A stretch of DNA of 64,000 bases from Campylorhamphus procurvoides (Eukaryota; Chordata; Aves; Passeriformes; Dendrocolaptidae). The position numbers and the translations under genes are program-made. The notes under the pieces were generated by a model. That model was given only the letters and a program-made list of their open reading frames with translations, had not been told where the DNA came from and made no database searches. The stretch spans positions 62,001-126,000 of the forward strand of contig WBMV01000289.1 of assembly GCA_013396655.1 (NCBI GenBank). Direction: 5' to 3'. This document shows positions 38,769 through 50,431 of the stretch, one piece after another (the first letter of the stretch is position 1; each line of letters begins with the position of its first letter).

Positions 38769-38941
38769 GTGTGTGTGTGAGAGAGAGCACATAAATGAGG
38801 AGAGAGCAGGGGGGAAAGGGAAAGGGAAAGGGAAAGGGAAAGGGAAAGGGAAAGGGAAAGGGGGGGAGAAAAGGNNNNNNNNNNAAAGGGAAAGGGAAAG
38901 GGAAAGGGAAAGGGAAAGGGAAAGGGAAAGGGAAAGGGGGG
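38769..38941 (+). repeat. Microsatellite: short (GT)n(GA)n, then a long (AAAGGG)n array with a gap
   Basis: A short GTGTGTGTGTGAGAGAGAG tract is followed, from 38809, by tandem AAAGGG hexamers. About eight units lie before the 10-N gap at 38875-38884 and about nine or more after it, to 38941. The units just before the gap are irregular (GGGGGGAGAAAAGG). The plus strand is almost pure purine. The downstream sequence to about 39020 continues as an imperfect AGGCAAGG-type purine tract. Translations reading GKGKGK or RERERE are artefacts of the hexamer. Confidence 0.97.
38875..38884. other. 10-base assembly gap (N10) inside the hexamer array
   Basis: Ten Ns interrupt the (AAAGGG)n tract. A round number suggests a placeholder for unknown length, so the true array may be longer or shorter than shown. 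Confidence 0.97.
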
Positions 38942-39192
38942 TACCCAAGGCAAGACAAGAGAGGGGATAGGCAAGGGAAGGGAAGAGGCAGGAAGAGGTA
39001 GGCAAGGCAAGGTAAGGCAAGTAGCATTTAAATTTTCATCTGAATGAAGTAATAAATTTCCTGTACTTAATTCCTAGGTCATGCAGAGGAAGAACAGAGA
39101 CACTCTTCCCTATGCCAAGACACTTCAGGGCTTAAGAAACCTTCCAGCTTCATCTGGAGCCTCCACCCAGTTCCTCTGCCCTGGAGCCCCAT

Positions 39193-39292
39193 GCCATGGC
39201 ACTCAGAGACATGGGTTAGTGGTGGGCATGGCCACGTTAGGTTAATGGTTGGACTCAGTTTTAAGTGTCTATTCCAACTTAAATGATTCTGT
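39193..39292 (+). mobile_element. Short CR1 LINE 3' tail
   Basis: About 100 bp matching the CR1 subfamily tail: CCATGGCACTCAGAGACATG, GGTTAGTGGTGGGCATGG, GTTAGGTTAATGGTTGGACT, then TTCCAACTTAAATGATTCTG. It is the same tail type as the copy at 51.8-52.3 kb. Only the extreme 3' end is present. Confidence 0.88.
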
Positions 39293-42200
39293 ATGAGCTC
39301 AGCTTAGGCACAGTAGCCAGAGCCTGCAGGATTTTGGATTCCCAGCTCAGGCAATGGACTTGCTGACCTTTGCTTGTTAAGTTCACTTCCCAGCTCTCAG
39401 ATCTGTCCCATGGGTTGGAAACAACATACATAAGCTTATTTTTCAGTTCCTTCTCTTAGAGACAGAGGTGTGTGCTCCACAGTTTTATAGGCTGGAAACT
39501 CCAGCCACTGTGGTGAATAACATTGCCATTGCAAATAGCACTGAGAGGAAGACTCTGGTGACCTTGCTCTGCCTACCTTTGCTACAGGCCAGGTCTAAAG
39601 AGGGAACTTCAAGTATTTGAATTGGTTTGATGGCCTATAAATATTTGGGCTCCCTGGATTCTCTCAGTGTGTGGAGGATGCATTCACCTGCCTGCAGTCA
39701 GAGCTCCCTGGCCCTCTGTGCCCGAAGCAAAGCAGCAGCTCCGTGAGGATGTCTCCAGGCTTTCTGCAGCACAGGGATGCATGGAATGTTTGCTGATGTC
39801 CTGGCACCTCAGAAACATGCAGTTGAAGTTTATAGAGCTCATCCATGCTGACTGGCACTGCCTCGCTTTGTTTTGTTGCCTGGAAGATCCCAGGCAGTCA
39901 GGGCAAAATTTACTTCAAAGTGAGACTTTGAAGAAGGAAGAGAGGAAACCTGTTTGGAAAGATGAAGTTCAGTTTCAGTAGGAAATCTGTTACTGATTCC
40001 TCTGTTCAGCTTGAAAACTTCTAACAGACATTCCCAGAAGTTTGACCCCCTCTGATGGTTTTCTACCCTCCCTTTCCCCCTTCAACATGTTGGGCCACAT
40101 GTTCTGTACTGGGCCATACCCAACTTTTCTAGTATTTGATTTCTCAGAATAAACCCAGACTTATTTCAAGTATTTGAATGAAGGGGGGTTGATTGTTTGT
40201 TTCTGCTGGGAAAAAAAAATTCAACTGGAAAAAGGGGTGGAGTTAATAATGGAGACATGCAAGGAAAATACAGGAAAAGAGCCACCTGAACTACACTGAA
40301 TTTGAAACTCTGCTGCTAAGGCTTATAGAGCAATTTCCAAAATCCTCTGGAAAGAAAACTGGTGCAATAAGCACAACTATTTTATTGTGTCTGATAGGTG
40401 TGAGCTGGTGTGTACCAGTAATTCACACTGTTCCTGGGCTACAGTCGAAAGCCACAGCGAGTCACGGTGTAGACAAGCCCTGCAGATGCTCCACTGGGAG
40501 CCATCAGCCTTCCAGTGCAAACAAGGAGCTTGAAGGAATGGTGATTAATTCATCAGCCCAACAAACCAGAAAGCTGCATCTCACTGAATGGCTCATTAAC
40601 CTAAGCCATATTAAGCTGCTAACACTGGTTAAAGTCACATATAACAGTGACTGACACTAAAGGGAACACCGACTGGCACACTCACCCCTTCTTCACTCCC
40701 TAAATACTTGTGCCTGAACAGTCCCACGGTGCTGGGAGGGGTGCCCAGGCTGGCATGGAAAGGTCCCTTCCATCTCTGCGGCGTGGAGCACCATCAGATC
40801 TGCTGGCATGGGGTGGTGTCACATGTACATGGAATTCCTGGGACACCCAAACCCACCCACGTGCCAAAGGGACACATCTGTCCCCCTGACACACCCCCGT
40901 GTCTAAAGCAGCCCTAACCCAGGGCTCAGATCTCAAACCTGTGGCTTACTGGGGGCATTTCTGTGCCTGAGTGTGGCCAGAGCAGCTGAGCAGAGCTGTT
41001 TGGCTGCATTAAGGAGTGATTATTCCAGTTGCTATCCGTGTCTGCGTGCTAGAAGACAGAAACTATTGCTCAGGGCAGAAACCCGCTTCTTCTGCAATTA
41101 TTTCTTTACCCATCCCTGTTTGCAGCTGAGTTGAAACAAGAGTTGACAAGTGGTGGATACTTTTAGTGCCTAACTGAAATGAAATGCAGTTTCACAGAAA
41201 TTCCCCTAGAACACCTCTTCTGCAGTTGTTTTGGGCACTGCTCTTCCACAGATCCAACTCTTTGGGACAGTGTATTTTCTTGATTCAAACTGAGAATCCT
41301 GTACCTTTGTCTTCTGTCCCTTTGGATAAACATTGCTTCTGTGTCATGAGGGGAGCGTAAAAATGTTCTATTTCCCTTTTTGGCTTTTATTTTACTTCAG
41401 GTTTGGTTTTTTTTTTTTGCTCCTGCTGGAATAACCCAATTACAAATAGTGTTTTCTTGGTTCAGTGTGTGCAGAACGAGACAAGAGAGTCCCATTAGCG
41501 CTAACAGGAAATTCACACCTTGGTGTCCTTTCCCATCGAGGTGCAATCTGTCCTGTTCTCTCGATTCTTCCTGCCCATAAACCCTTTGCTTCAGTATTAA
41601 GCATTGCAACACCCAGCTACCTGAGGTTTAGCAGTTTCTTTGCCACGCTTAAATGGCATTTGCAGCTCCATGTGCTTGTAGCAGGCATGCACACAGAATT
41701 CTGCTATCTTCTTTTGGCATAATATGCTCCTTACATTAGCAAAATCCCTGCTGTCAGACCCACCAGCCATTCTTTCAGTCCTGCTTATTGGCCCTCATCT
41801 TTTTTATCTCCTCTTTCTCCTGCATAAAGCAGCCCTTGCCCACCAGCAGAGTGCATTTAAACGGGCAGCGTATCAGCCTTGTTCACGTTTTCAGCTGCTG
41901 TTTAAAATAAACACCAACAGTTCTGTTATTACCTGGCTGTAAAAGATTGTGATTCGTTCTGCACCGTGTTCTGGTTATCAGGGCTTTGCTCATTGCCTTT
42001 TTCTGGAGTGCAGCAGCCTCTGCACAGCCACACTCTTTGGATACCCACTGGTGAGCAGTGTTTGCCCAAATCCAGCCCCATTTCTCTGATTTGGCAGCCA
42101 GTGGTGGAAGTGGCTTGAAGAAACACTTCTCTTTTCCAGCTTAGGCACTGATGGAGCACCTGCTGATTTACACAGGCTGGAGGGGGGTTTTCTTTCCTTG

Positions 42201-45200
42201 TCAGCAACTTCCAGGCAGTATAAATTCCCAGTGACATGATTCTCAGGATAAATCTGTGTAGGCTCTCAGTGCTGTTCTGCAACCAGAGCTATTTGGCCTT
42301 TGAGCAAGGGAAGGTGCACATGAACCTTCCTGGGGATTGCAGGGAAAGAAATTACAGGTTCCCTCTCGTTAATGGCTGAGGGAAGATGAAATTCCCCCTG
42401 TCAGTCATCAAGATACATTGAGCAAGACTAAATGGCAAATGACTAAACAAAAACAACATCTGTATCTAATTACTCTCTGAAAGCAAGAAGAGTTCAAGAA
42501 AGGAACTGCAGGGGAACAGCAGATATGCTGGCAGGATGCTGGGGCTCTGTCCCTGTTTGCCCTGCCAAGAGGCAGTTTGTGGGAATGATGCTGCTGATCA
42601 GCAGTGAATGGAAAATGCAAACATTGCTTTCAGGCAAACTGCACTTCTGTTTGCTGGGTGGGTGACTTGGACTGTGCAGCCTCCATGGAGCACCCAAAAA
42701 GGTGGGGAGGTGTCTCTGGCAGGTTGTCCCACAGCAGTGCTTTGTTCTCTGCTCTCCAAGAGTGTCTCTGCAAGCCTGGAAGGAAATGTGGGAAAGGAAA
42801 GTGTGGGATTCAGAGGGATCTCTTTATTCCTCTTCTTCCCCATCTGTCGTCTCTTTCACCACAGAGGATAAAGGAAAACACCGTTCTGCATCACAGAACT
42901 CCCACTTCCCGAGTGGATTCCCCAGGGAACACAATTTCCCAATAATATTCAATAATTCAGGCTCTGAGGGGTCAACATGCCAGCCCTGGTGAGGCCACCT
43001 GAGGTCAGAGCTGTGTGGTGGGAACAGGAGCTGCATCACCTGTACCTTGTGCCACGGCATGGTCGGGTTTAGGGAGAGGTCTGGAGGATCACTCTGCAAG
43101 GATTTGGGAAGGAAATGTCATCAAGCCACATTCACAGGCAAAATACAAAATAAATTAAAAAAAAATAAAAAAAAAAGACTACTGAGCAGTGCTGATGGCA
43201 GATGCTGGTTGAGCAGGATGCAAATTGCAATCAACCCCTTACAAAAATAACTGGAACAGACTTTGTCTTCTATTTGGAGAATTATCCTTTTGCATTTGCT
43301 GCTACTCTTTCCCCTCCCCCCCTCCTTCCTTGAGTGATTTATTTTAAAATTTATTTTCTTATCAGGGTTTCAGGATGATCCACGTTTTCCCAGGTCAATC
43401 AACAGGAAAATGAAGGCAAAAGCACAAGCTTGGTGACTTTATTTTTTTTACTCTTTATATTCACTATAGAACGAAAGAACCAAACCCACTTTCTTTCTCC
43501 ACCAAACACCCCTGACCCAATAAATGAGTTTGGAAGCCCTGAGTCACCAAATCCTCAACGGGTGGACAAGGAAAGTGTAATGCTCCCAACAAAAAAGGGC
43601 AGAATTTGAAGTTAAGGTCTCATTACTTTAATTTAAAGGGGGTAAAAAAAGGAATTCTTGACTTCAAGTATTTTAAACTCATTTTTCTTTATACATAGAA
43701 AAAGAAATATCTGCAGCTCGCTGACTTGCTAATTGCAGCTGCTTTCTTTCTCCCAAAGTATTAATTCAGAGGATTAACAGACCTGTTAGACTTCTGCTTT
43801 CAACTGTTGCAGAGGTAATGATTTACTCTTAAAGCACTCTCCAAAGGCACATTGCCAGCAAATCTTGCCCAGGTCCCAGGTTGGAGTTTCTTTGCAGGGA
43901 AATTATGATTATTTAGGACTCTATTAATGCAAACAGCGGGGCCTTTCAGCCCCCAAACTCTGGCAGAGCAAATCAGCTGCCAATCAAGAGGCATCCTTTA
44001 ATTTATCATCAGTTTTGCATAAGATTTGGCCAAGAGATCAAGTTTTTTTCCACAGGTTGAAGGAACTTGAATTCTGGTGAAGCCATAATGTTGAATTTTG
44101 TGCTTTTATCTTCAAAAAATCGACAGGAGAAGCTTAAAATAGAAGTTTTTGTCGGACTTACGAAGGGTGCTTAAAAAAATTAAATAAAATCACCTGACCA
44201 GAACTAAAAACCCCCATTTGGACCCAAATCAGACTTTGCTGAGCCGTGCAGGTGACTCAGGAAGGACTTGCAGGCTCTGTAAGCAGACAGGACCTCTTCA
44301 CATTCCTAATGCTTTACACAGCACTGGCTTTGCACAGCACCTTTGCTCAGCACCCTTTTGGAAGGCACCAAATCCTTCTTTATTAAAAGCACCTTCATTA
44401 TTAATTAAGTAAATTAATGGTAACCAATAGGAAATGATCCTGAGTGAAAGCAACTGTCCTGTGGGGGGACAGCAAGGCAAAGGGAAGCTGAAAATCAAAT
44501 TCCCCACAAACGTGTCTCCCTGCCAGCTCCTCTACTCTCCAGACTACTATAAACTGTACTTTTTTGGAATTCTATTTCTTCCTCCTCTCCTGGATTACAC
44601 TGCTGAGATGGTGGGTCCTTACTGAGTAGGTTTTTTTATAAGTATTCATGATGTTAAGAGCACAGATTGCATTCCCTTGAAATAGGAACCACGTGTTTCT
44701 AAACTTCTTGGGCTTTCTAGGAAAGCTTCCTCCAACATGACTTGTAAATTGGCACCAAAAATGTAGGAGGTTGGTGTGGTGTCCTAATGAAACGTGCAGT
44801 TGGCTTGGGGCTTGGACATGACAGATGGTTATGAATTCAGCCTTATATTTTTACAGAGCTTTCTCTCTGATCTTGGTGCCTTCTGCAGCATCTCTGATGT
44901 TTGGATTACCTTCATGTGCTGTAGAGTCAAGCTAAGTGAAATACAGGAGGGGACTGGGAAGATGAAACCCTGCAAACTTTATTTATGTGAGTAATTCTAA
45001 CTGGTCTGGATCCCAATTTCATGCCTTACTGCCTTAATCACAAAATGAGGTTTCTCTGGGTGACAAAGCAGCTCCTGAGAGAAAAGAGGGACATAAAGCC
45101 TGTCTCACAGAAGTCATAATGTGCATTTTGAGCCTCCCTTTCCTAAACAGCCATTTCGGGACCATCCTTGGTATTCCCTCGCTCTTCCAGCAAGGAATGG

Positions 45201-48200
45201 TTTATCTTCTGGCTGTTGGGTTTGCTGGGATTGTGCACACTTTGCTCTCAAATGAAGTTCACAACGTGGAATTAAAATACTGTGTGTTCAGAATGTAGGA
45301 CAGAATGGTAATTTCAAGGCAAGAAAAGATCTGGAAAGCCTGTAAGGGATATCAGAGAGGAGAAGGGGTTTCCATGACAACAAATCCACCAAAATCTTTG
45401 CATTCATATTGATTCTAGTGATGGATGAGTCAATTTGGGGGCAGGGAAGGAGGAAAAAAAAAGGGGGGGAGAAAAATTATTTAACCCTGATGAAGAATGC
45501 ATTTTCCTTGGGGGGGGAGGAAATAATTATTACAGAAGCCTTTCCTCCTGAATTCCTGAAGTCAGACCCCAGCTACAAGAGCCAGGCTTATTGCCCTGCA
45601 GTCTGGCTCAGTTTGGAAGGTGTTCTCTTAACTGTGCCCCCCAGCTGATCTAGGCAGGTGAGAACGATCCACAGAGCACTTTTGTCCCTTCTCATCTGTG
45701 TCTGAGCTGGTTTTGCAGTTCCCACCAGGCAGTGAGTGCCGTGCCACCCTGTCCTGCCAAGGTGGCTGTGCTGGTGCTCTGGGCAGGTGTCAGGGGCACC
45801 AGGAGCACAGACTCAGCTGCTCGAGCAGCTTTTCCGTTCTGGAGTCATGATAGCATTGGAAACCAGCCCCTGGGAGATTCTTACACACTTTTATGCTTTT
45901 TAAAATCTTCCCTTTGCATGTTTTTTGAAAAGGCTGCTGCTCCAAGGCTTAGTTGTGCATATGAGGAGAATGAAACAAAGGAAAAGGGATCAATAGGTCT
46001 CAAGTCATTGATAAGAAATGTATCAAGAAAAAGCATTTTGTGCTGTGTGATCTCCTGTGGATCCGTGTCCACCTCACAGGACACTGACACAAAGCAGCCC
46101 AACCCTCATTAACAACTTCAAAACCCATCCTTTAATTATGGTAATTTACCCTTCAGCACTTTCCATTCCGTGCACGCCTCAAACCCCTTTGCTCCATCGA
46201 AGAAATGGCCACGTTATCTTTTTAATGCATTCAAATGCTTTTGCAGCTGGGCTGAAACCTTCTTGAAGGTGTTGGACCTTTAAGACTGCCTGGTTTATCC
46301 TTTCCACCCGATGCAGAAAAGGCAGGAAGAGGTTTATTGTGCTGTAGCTGAAAGCAAAGGCAGAAAATAGTGCTGTTCGAGGCAGGCAGCAAAAGGCCAG
46401 AGCAGAGTGAGGTCCCTGCCATCTCCCAGAGCATCACTGCCCAAAAATCTTACTCTCTACAGCAAAATCCATTTCTAACACCTGCCCTGTGGAGGATACA
46501 CAGATTTAGGGACGAGCTCGTGGCCACAGGCAAAGGTATAAACAGAATTTTGGGTGCACCAGGCTACTGCTGAGAGCAGAACCGGGCGGCACAGACAGAG
46601 GCTTTGGGGCAGAATTTTGGGGTTTCAAACACTCCCCTGAGTTCTGGAGGGTGAGACTTATGGAGAAGGGGTTTGCAGACTGGGTTACCAGGAGCTGAGC
46701 TTTGTTTTTGGGGAGACCTGGGGGCTGAAAGGTCTGGTGGCCCAGGGCCATTCTCCTGGCAAGGTGGTTCATACATAAATCCTACTGTGTTGAGGCTTTG
46801 CATTCCCAGGGTTAATTTGTTTCTGTTCTTAAGCAGATAATGAGCTGAGACACCAAGGTGACTTATTTTAAGGAGATGAAAAAAGGTATGGGGACATGAA
46901 AAGTTTGAAAAGTGGCTTTTGTCATTTTTTTCATCATCATATGTTTGTCATGAAGGCTGAAATTGTAGAAAGAGCCTCTTTGGCCAAATAATCACTGTGG
47001 AAGTACCTGGTGGGATTGTCCTCTTTGCTCACAGCAACACAAATGAACCCATGGGGCATCATAGGATTCTCCTTTCCATGTAGTATTCTGGCTCACTGAA
47101 ACTCAGGTTAGTGGTGCTTGGTGTCTAATGGAAACACTCTCAGCAAGCAGCTCTTTGGGTTCTTGCACTCTTCCCCTCCCTGTTCAAGACCAATTTAGGC
47201 TTTGTGGCTTCATCTGATTCTCATCACAGGCACATCTGGAGCCTGAGGTGAGAAGTGACCAAAAATGAAGCTGCTTTTCCTATGGAAGTTATGATGACAC
47301 CCATGCTATTAATGTCATCAACAACAATGGACAAGAACTCTGACACTGGTGAAAAATATGGCTTGGCTTCCATGCAAGGGTAAGTCATGGACTAGGACTT
47401 GGAAGGTCTTGGAAAAAAGACACAAGAGAAGGATATAATGCAATAAAATCACAGCCTGTGTGGAGATTAACTGAGACAACAAATAATGTTGATGGAAATC
47501 ACCCTTCTGTGAAAGGGTTAACTTTGCTTTTTCCCTGCCGTGTTTTGGAGGTCACTGGGCTTGCAGTCTTAGCACTTGCACAGCAAATGAAGCTTCTGTT
47601 GCATCTACAAAGAAACCAACTGTCAATTCTCTGATTTTAAATTCATATAAGCTCCATTCCTATGGCAGACGTGGGTAAATTTGTGATTTAAATGAAAATG
47701 TGTCGTCTTTAACTTTGAGGTCCCTCTGAAACCAACGGAAAGAGCTGAATGTGTCATTGTGAGAGCAGCTGGCATCTCATCTACTTATCTTCATAGTACA
47801 ACAACACTGACCATTATTCAGATTTAAGGGCACAGTATGTTTTAAATAGCTGTTTGTGAGGTTCTTCCATGTCTTTAAACAACCTCAGGATTAACCAGAA
47901 GAGGTTTGCACCATAATAATGGGAAGGAAACAAAGCAGGTAGATGAGGGGACTCAATGCCCCAGTGACAAACCAATGTCAATGCCCTACTTGTACCATTT
48001 AGTTCATTTTTAGGAAGAAGAATCTTCCCCTTCAAACAAGGAGAGAGAACTGCAGGTCATACCTACACAAGAAGAACTCAAGGCCTGGACATAAATAAAG
48101 ATATGAATAGGTTTTCCAGTGTCTCTCTGCATACAGAGGGACATGTTCACCTCTAAGCAACAATTTCTCAGACAATTTCTGATTAAAGAGAGCAGAGAGC

Positions 48201-50021
48201 TCCTCTGCTCGAACTTGACACATTTTCCTTGAAGTCAGTGAATTTAACTAGGGGAGAACCTAAATCACAGTAGTGAGCACTGCTTTGATATTCACAAATG
48301 ATGCTCTTGGAATGGCTCCAAACCCCACAGTTGCCCCTCGTGGGAATAACCAGGGGCTCTCAAAGCTCAGCAGGAATTATGTGTGAGAGTGTTTGGAGCC
48401 CAGCAAAGAACTCACTGTGCAGGAGCTCCTCAGGACAACAGATTTCTCTCAGTCAGGTTGTTCTGCACCAGCCCAGTAACCTGAGGCTGGAGCTGACTCT
48501 TCAGAGTGATCCCATATTCTGTTAATTCACTCATCTCCAAAGCAGGCATTATAGAAGAAAATCCTGAATAAAAGGCTTCCTTAATCATCAGTGTGGGAAA
48601 GATTTGGCCCTGGGGAATTCTGTGCTCCCAAAGCCAATACAGCTGTGTCCTCCTCCAGCTGCTGTGTGGGAAACAGCCTGGGAGGGGTGGGGAGGTAAAG
48701 CAAGAACAAAATAGACACAGATAACCAGAGACAGCCTTGCAGTGAACACCAGACACCCCAACCAGGAGCTGGAATCCTGACACACATCACTGGTCGTGGA
48801 ATTAAGGAAAGGAAGCTTGTAAATTGTCTCTTTTTAGGGCTAATCGTGCTGGACAGGAGATCTCAGGAGCTCAGATGTGTCCTCTTATCGTTCCTTGGCA
48901 ATTCACTGACTCCAGTGAAAACAGGCTCATGGGAACAGTAAGGAGAGCCTGGCAGGCACAAAACCCCTCATAAATGCCTAAGTGAGATGAAAACGTGTAA
49001 ATTACCTAAATAAAGGTACAGCTATGCCAAAAATATGCATTAAGAGCATAATTTTTATGTCTGTATTTATAATGCTGAGTGATCATGTGATACTGATGGC
49101 AAAATCTTAGCTATTAAGCCAATTACTAAATTCCACTTCAAAACCTAAAGGAACTGTCCTTGAAGAACCTTGTGGGTTTATAATTTAAGGTAGATACAAC
49201 GTTCCTAACAGACACGTTTGGGCTGATATTTGTTTCCTATTCTTTGCAACCTCTGACAATACAAAAAGCAAGTACATCCCACAGAAATCCCAATAAATCC
49301 CCAAGGCAAACACAAGTCCAACCTAATTAAAGCAAAGCAGGTATTAAAGCACTTTTTCCGAGCTGAGTGCTGGGGGATTTGGGAGTTTTGCTAGTGGATA
49401 ATTCTAAATGGATTTTAGTTTGCTGCATTTACTGGTTTATTTTAATTTCCATACAGCAACACCTGGATAAATCAGGCTTTAGGGGGGTGTCCCTGCCCCA
49501 TGCCTGCATGGGAAATACAGAGTGCTGGGATATTTGTCCCAACTAGACAGTCCTGATGCCAGCAAATAGCTGGCAGTGTTATGGAAAAATAGGAAAAAGA
49601 AGCCTGAATGTGCTGCATTCCCAAAAGGAATATCATTTTGATACATGCAATAGCATTTTAAAGTTTGAAATTTGCAGAAACAAAGCCCTGCATATCAGTA
49701 GTGATAATGAGAGGTTGTCAGATGAAACATTATATTTATAAATATTTTGAATTTCCTTTAAAAAATTGGGGGTTTATTTATTTTTTCCCCATGTTACCGT
49801 TGGCATATTCCACAATCCCTCAGCATCTGATGTGTTGACTATTTATCCATGATTTCCATCGAGCCATTTGGAGCAAAGGGTGTGTGTCAATATAGATGAT
49901 GATTGGATTAGCAGAGAGGATAATGGATTTATGAGAAAAGTCACCAGGATTTGGGTTACTTTAATGGGCATCTCGATTTCTCACAGCAAAGGAAAAGGGA
50001 ATGAAATCTCAGGGAGTGCCA
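39293..50021. other. Long unique noncoding stretch; richest part for possible conserved regulatory DNA
   Basis: 10.7 kb with no recognised repeat over 100 bp and no exon. Four AT-balanced blocks stand out by density of TAAT, ATGCAAA or TTTGCAT and CAGCTG motifs and by lack of repeat character: 41395-41960, 43680-44040, 47640-47800 and 49795-49990. Conservation cannot be measured here. A-rich runs lie at about 43156-43176 and purine/G runs at about 45450-45470. GC-richer stop-poor patches near 40700-40930 and 46480-46770 were not matched to any family. Confidence 0.5.
43680..44040. promoter_or_regulatory. Candidate conserved noncoding element (unproven)
   Basis: The block contains AATTGCAGCTGCTTTC, AGTATTAATTCAGAGGATTAAC, ATTATGATTATTTAGG, CTATTAATGCAAACAGC, TTTAATTTATCATCAG and TTTGCATAAGATTTGG. 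These are a dense mix of homeodomain-type TAAT cores, an E-box CAGCTG and octamer-like ATGCAAA/TTTGCAT sites. No repeat family is visible. Such composition is typical of vertebrate developmental enhancers but is not proof. The boundaries are arbitrary. Confidence 0.25.
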
Positions 50022-50431
50022 AAATCCAAATGTGATAACAATATCAGGGCTGTTTTCAGGAGAAATCCAAATGTGATAACAATATCAGGGCTGTTTTTAG
50101 CAGAAATCTGAGTGTGATAACAATATCAGGGCTGTTTTTAGGAGAAATCCAAATGTGATAACAATATCAGGGCTGTTTTTAGGATAAATCCAAATGTGAT
50201 AACAAAATCAGGGCTGTTTTTAGGATAAATCCAAATGTGATAACAATATCAGGGCTGTTTTTAGGATTAATCCAAATGTGATAACAATATCAGGGCTGTT
50301 TTTAGGATAAATCCAAATGGGATAACAATATCAGGGCTGTTTTCAGGATAAATCCAAATGTGATAACAATATCAGGGCTGTTTTTAGGATAAATCCCAAT
50401 GTGATAACAATACCAGGGCTGCTTTCAGGAA
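50022..50431 (+). repeat. Minisatellite, 10 x 41 bp, perfectly phased
   Basis: Ten consecutive 41-bp units start at 50022, 50063, 50104, 50145, 50186, 50227, 50268, 50309, 50350 and 50391, with no insertion or deletion between them. Each unit has AAATCCAAATG, then TGATAACAATATCAGGG, then CTGTTTTTAGGAT. Differences are scattered single substitutions, for example CTGAGTG in unit 3, AAAATCA in unit 5, GGGATAAC in unit 8 and ACCAGGG in unit 10. The TGATAAC core is intact in nine of ten units. The last unit runs into unique sequence (GGAAAAGGCTGGC). It is not a CRISPR array, because no unique spacers separate the units. Confidence 0.98.

Noticed and set aside
38809..38941. Interstitial telomeric repeat
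   Set aside because: The unit is AAAGGG, not TTAGGG. No TTAGGG run is present.
38621..39027. Open frames of GKGKGK, RERERE or LSLSLS type
   Set aside because: They arise from the AAAGGG hexamer array and include the N gap. No real protein is implied.
40700..40930. CpG island or promoter
   Set aside because: It is GC-richer than its surroundings but short, with few CpGs and no adjacent exon.
50022..50431. CRISPR array
   Set aside because: The 41-bp units abut with no unique spacers, and the surrounding sequence is vertebrate. It is a minisatellite.
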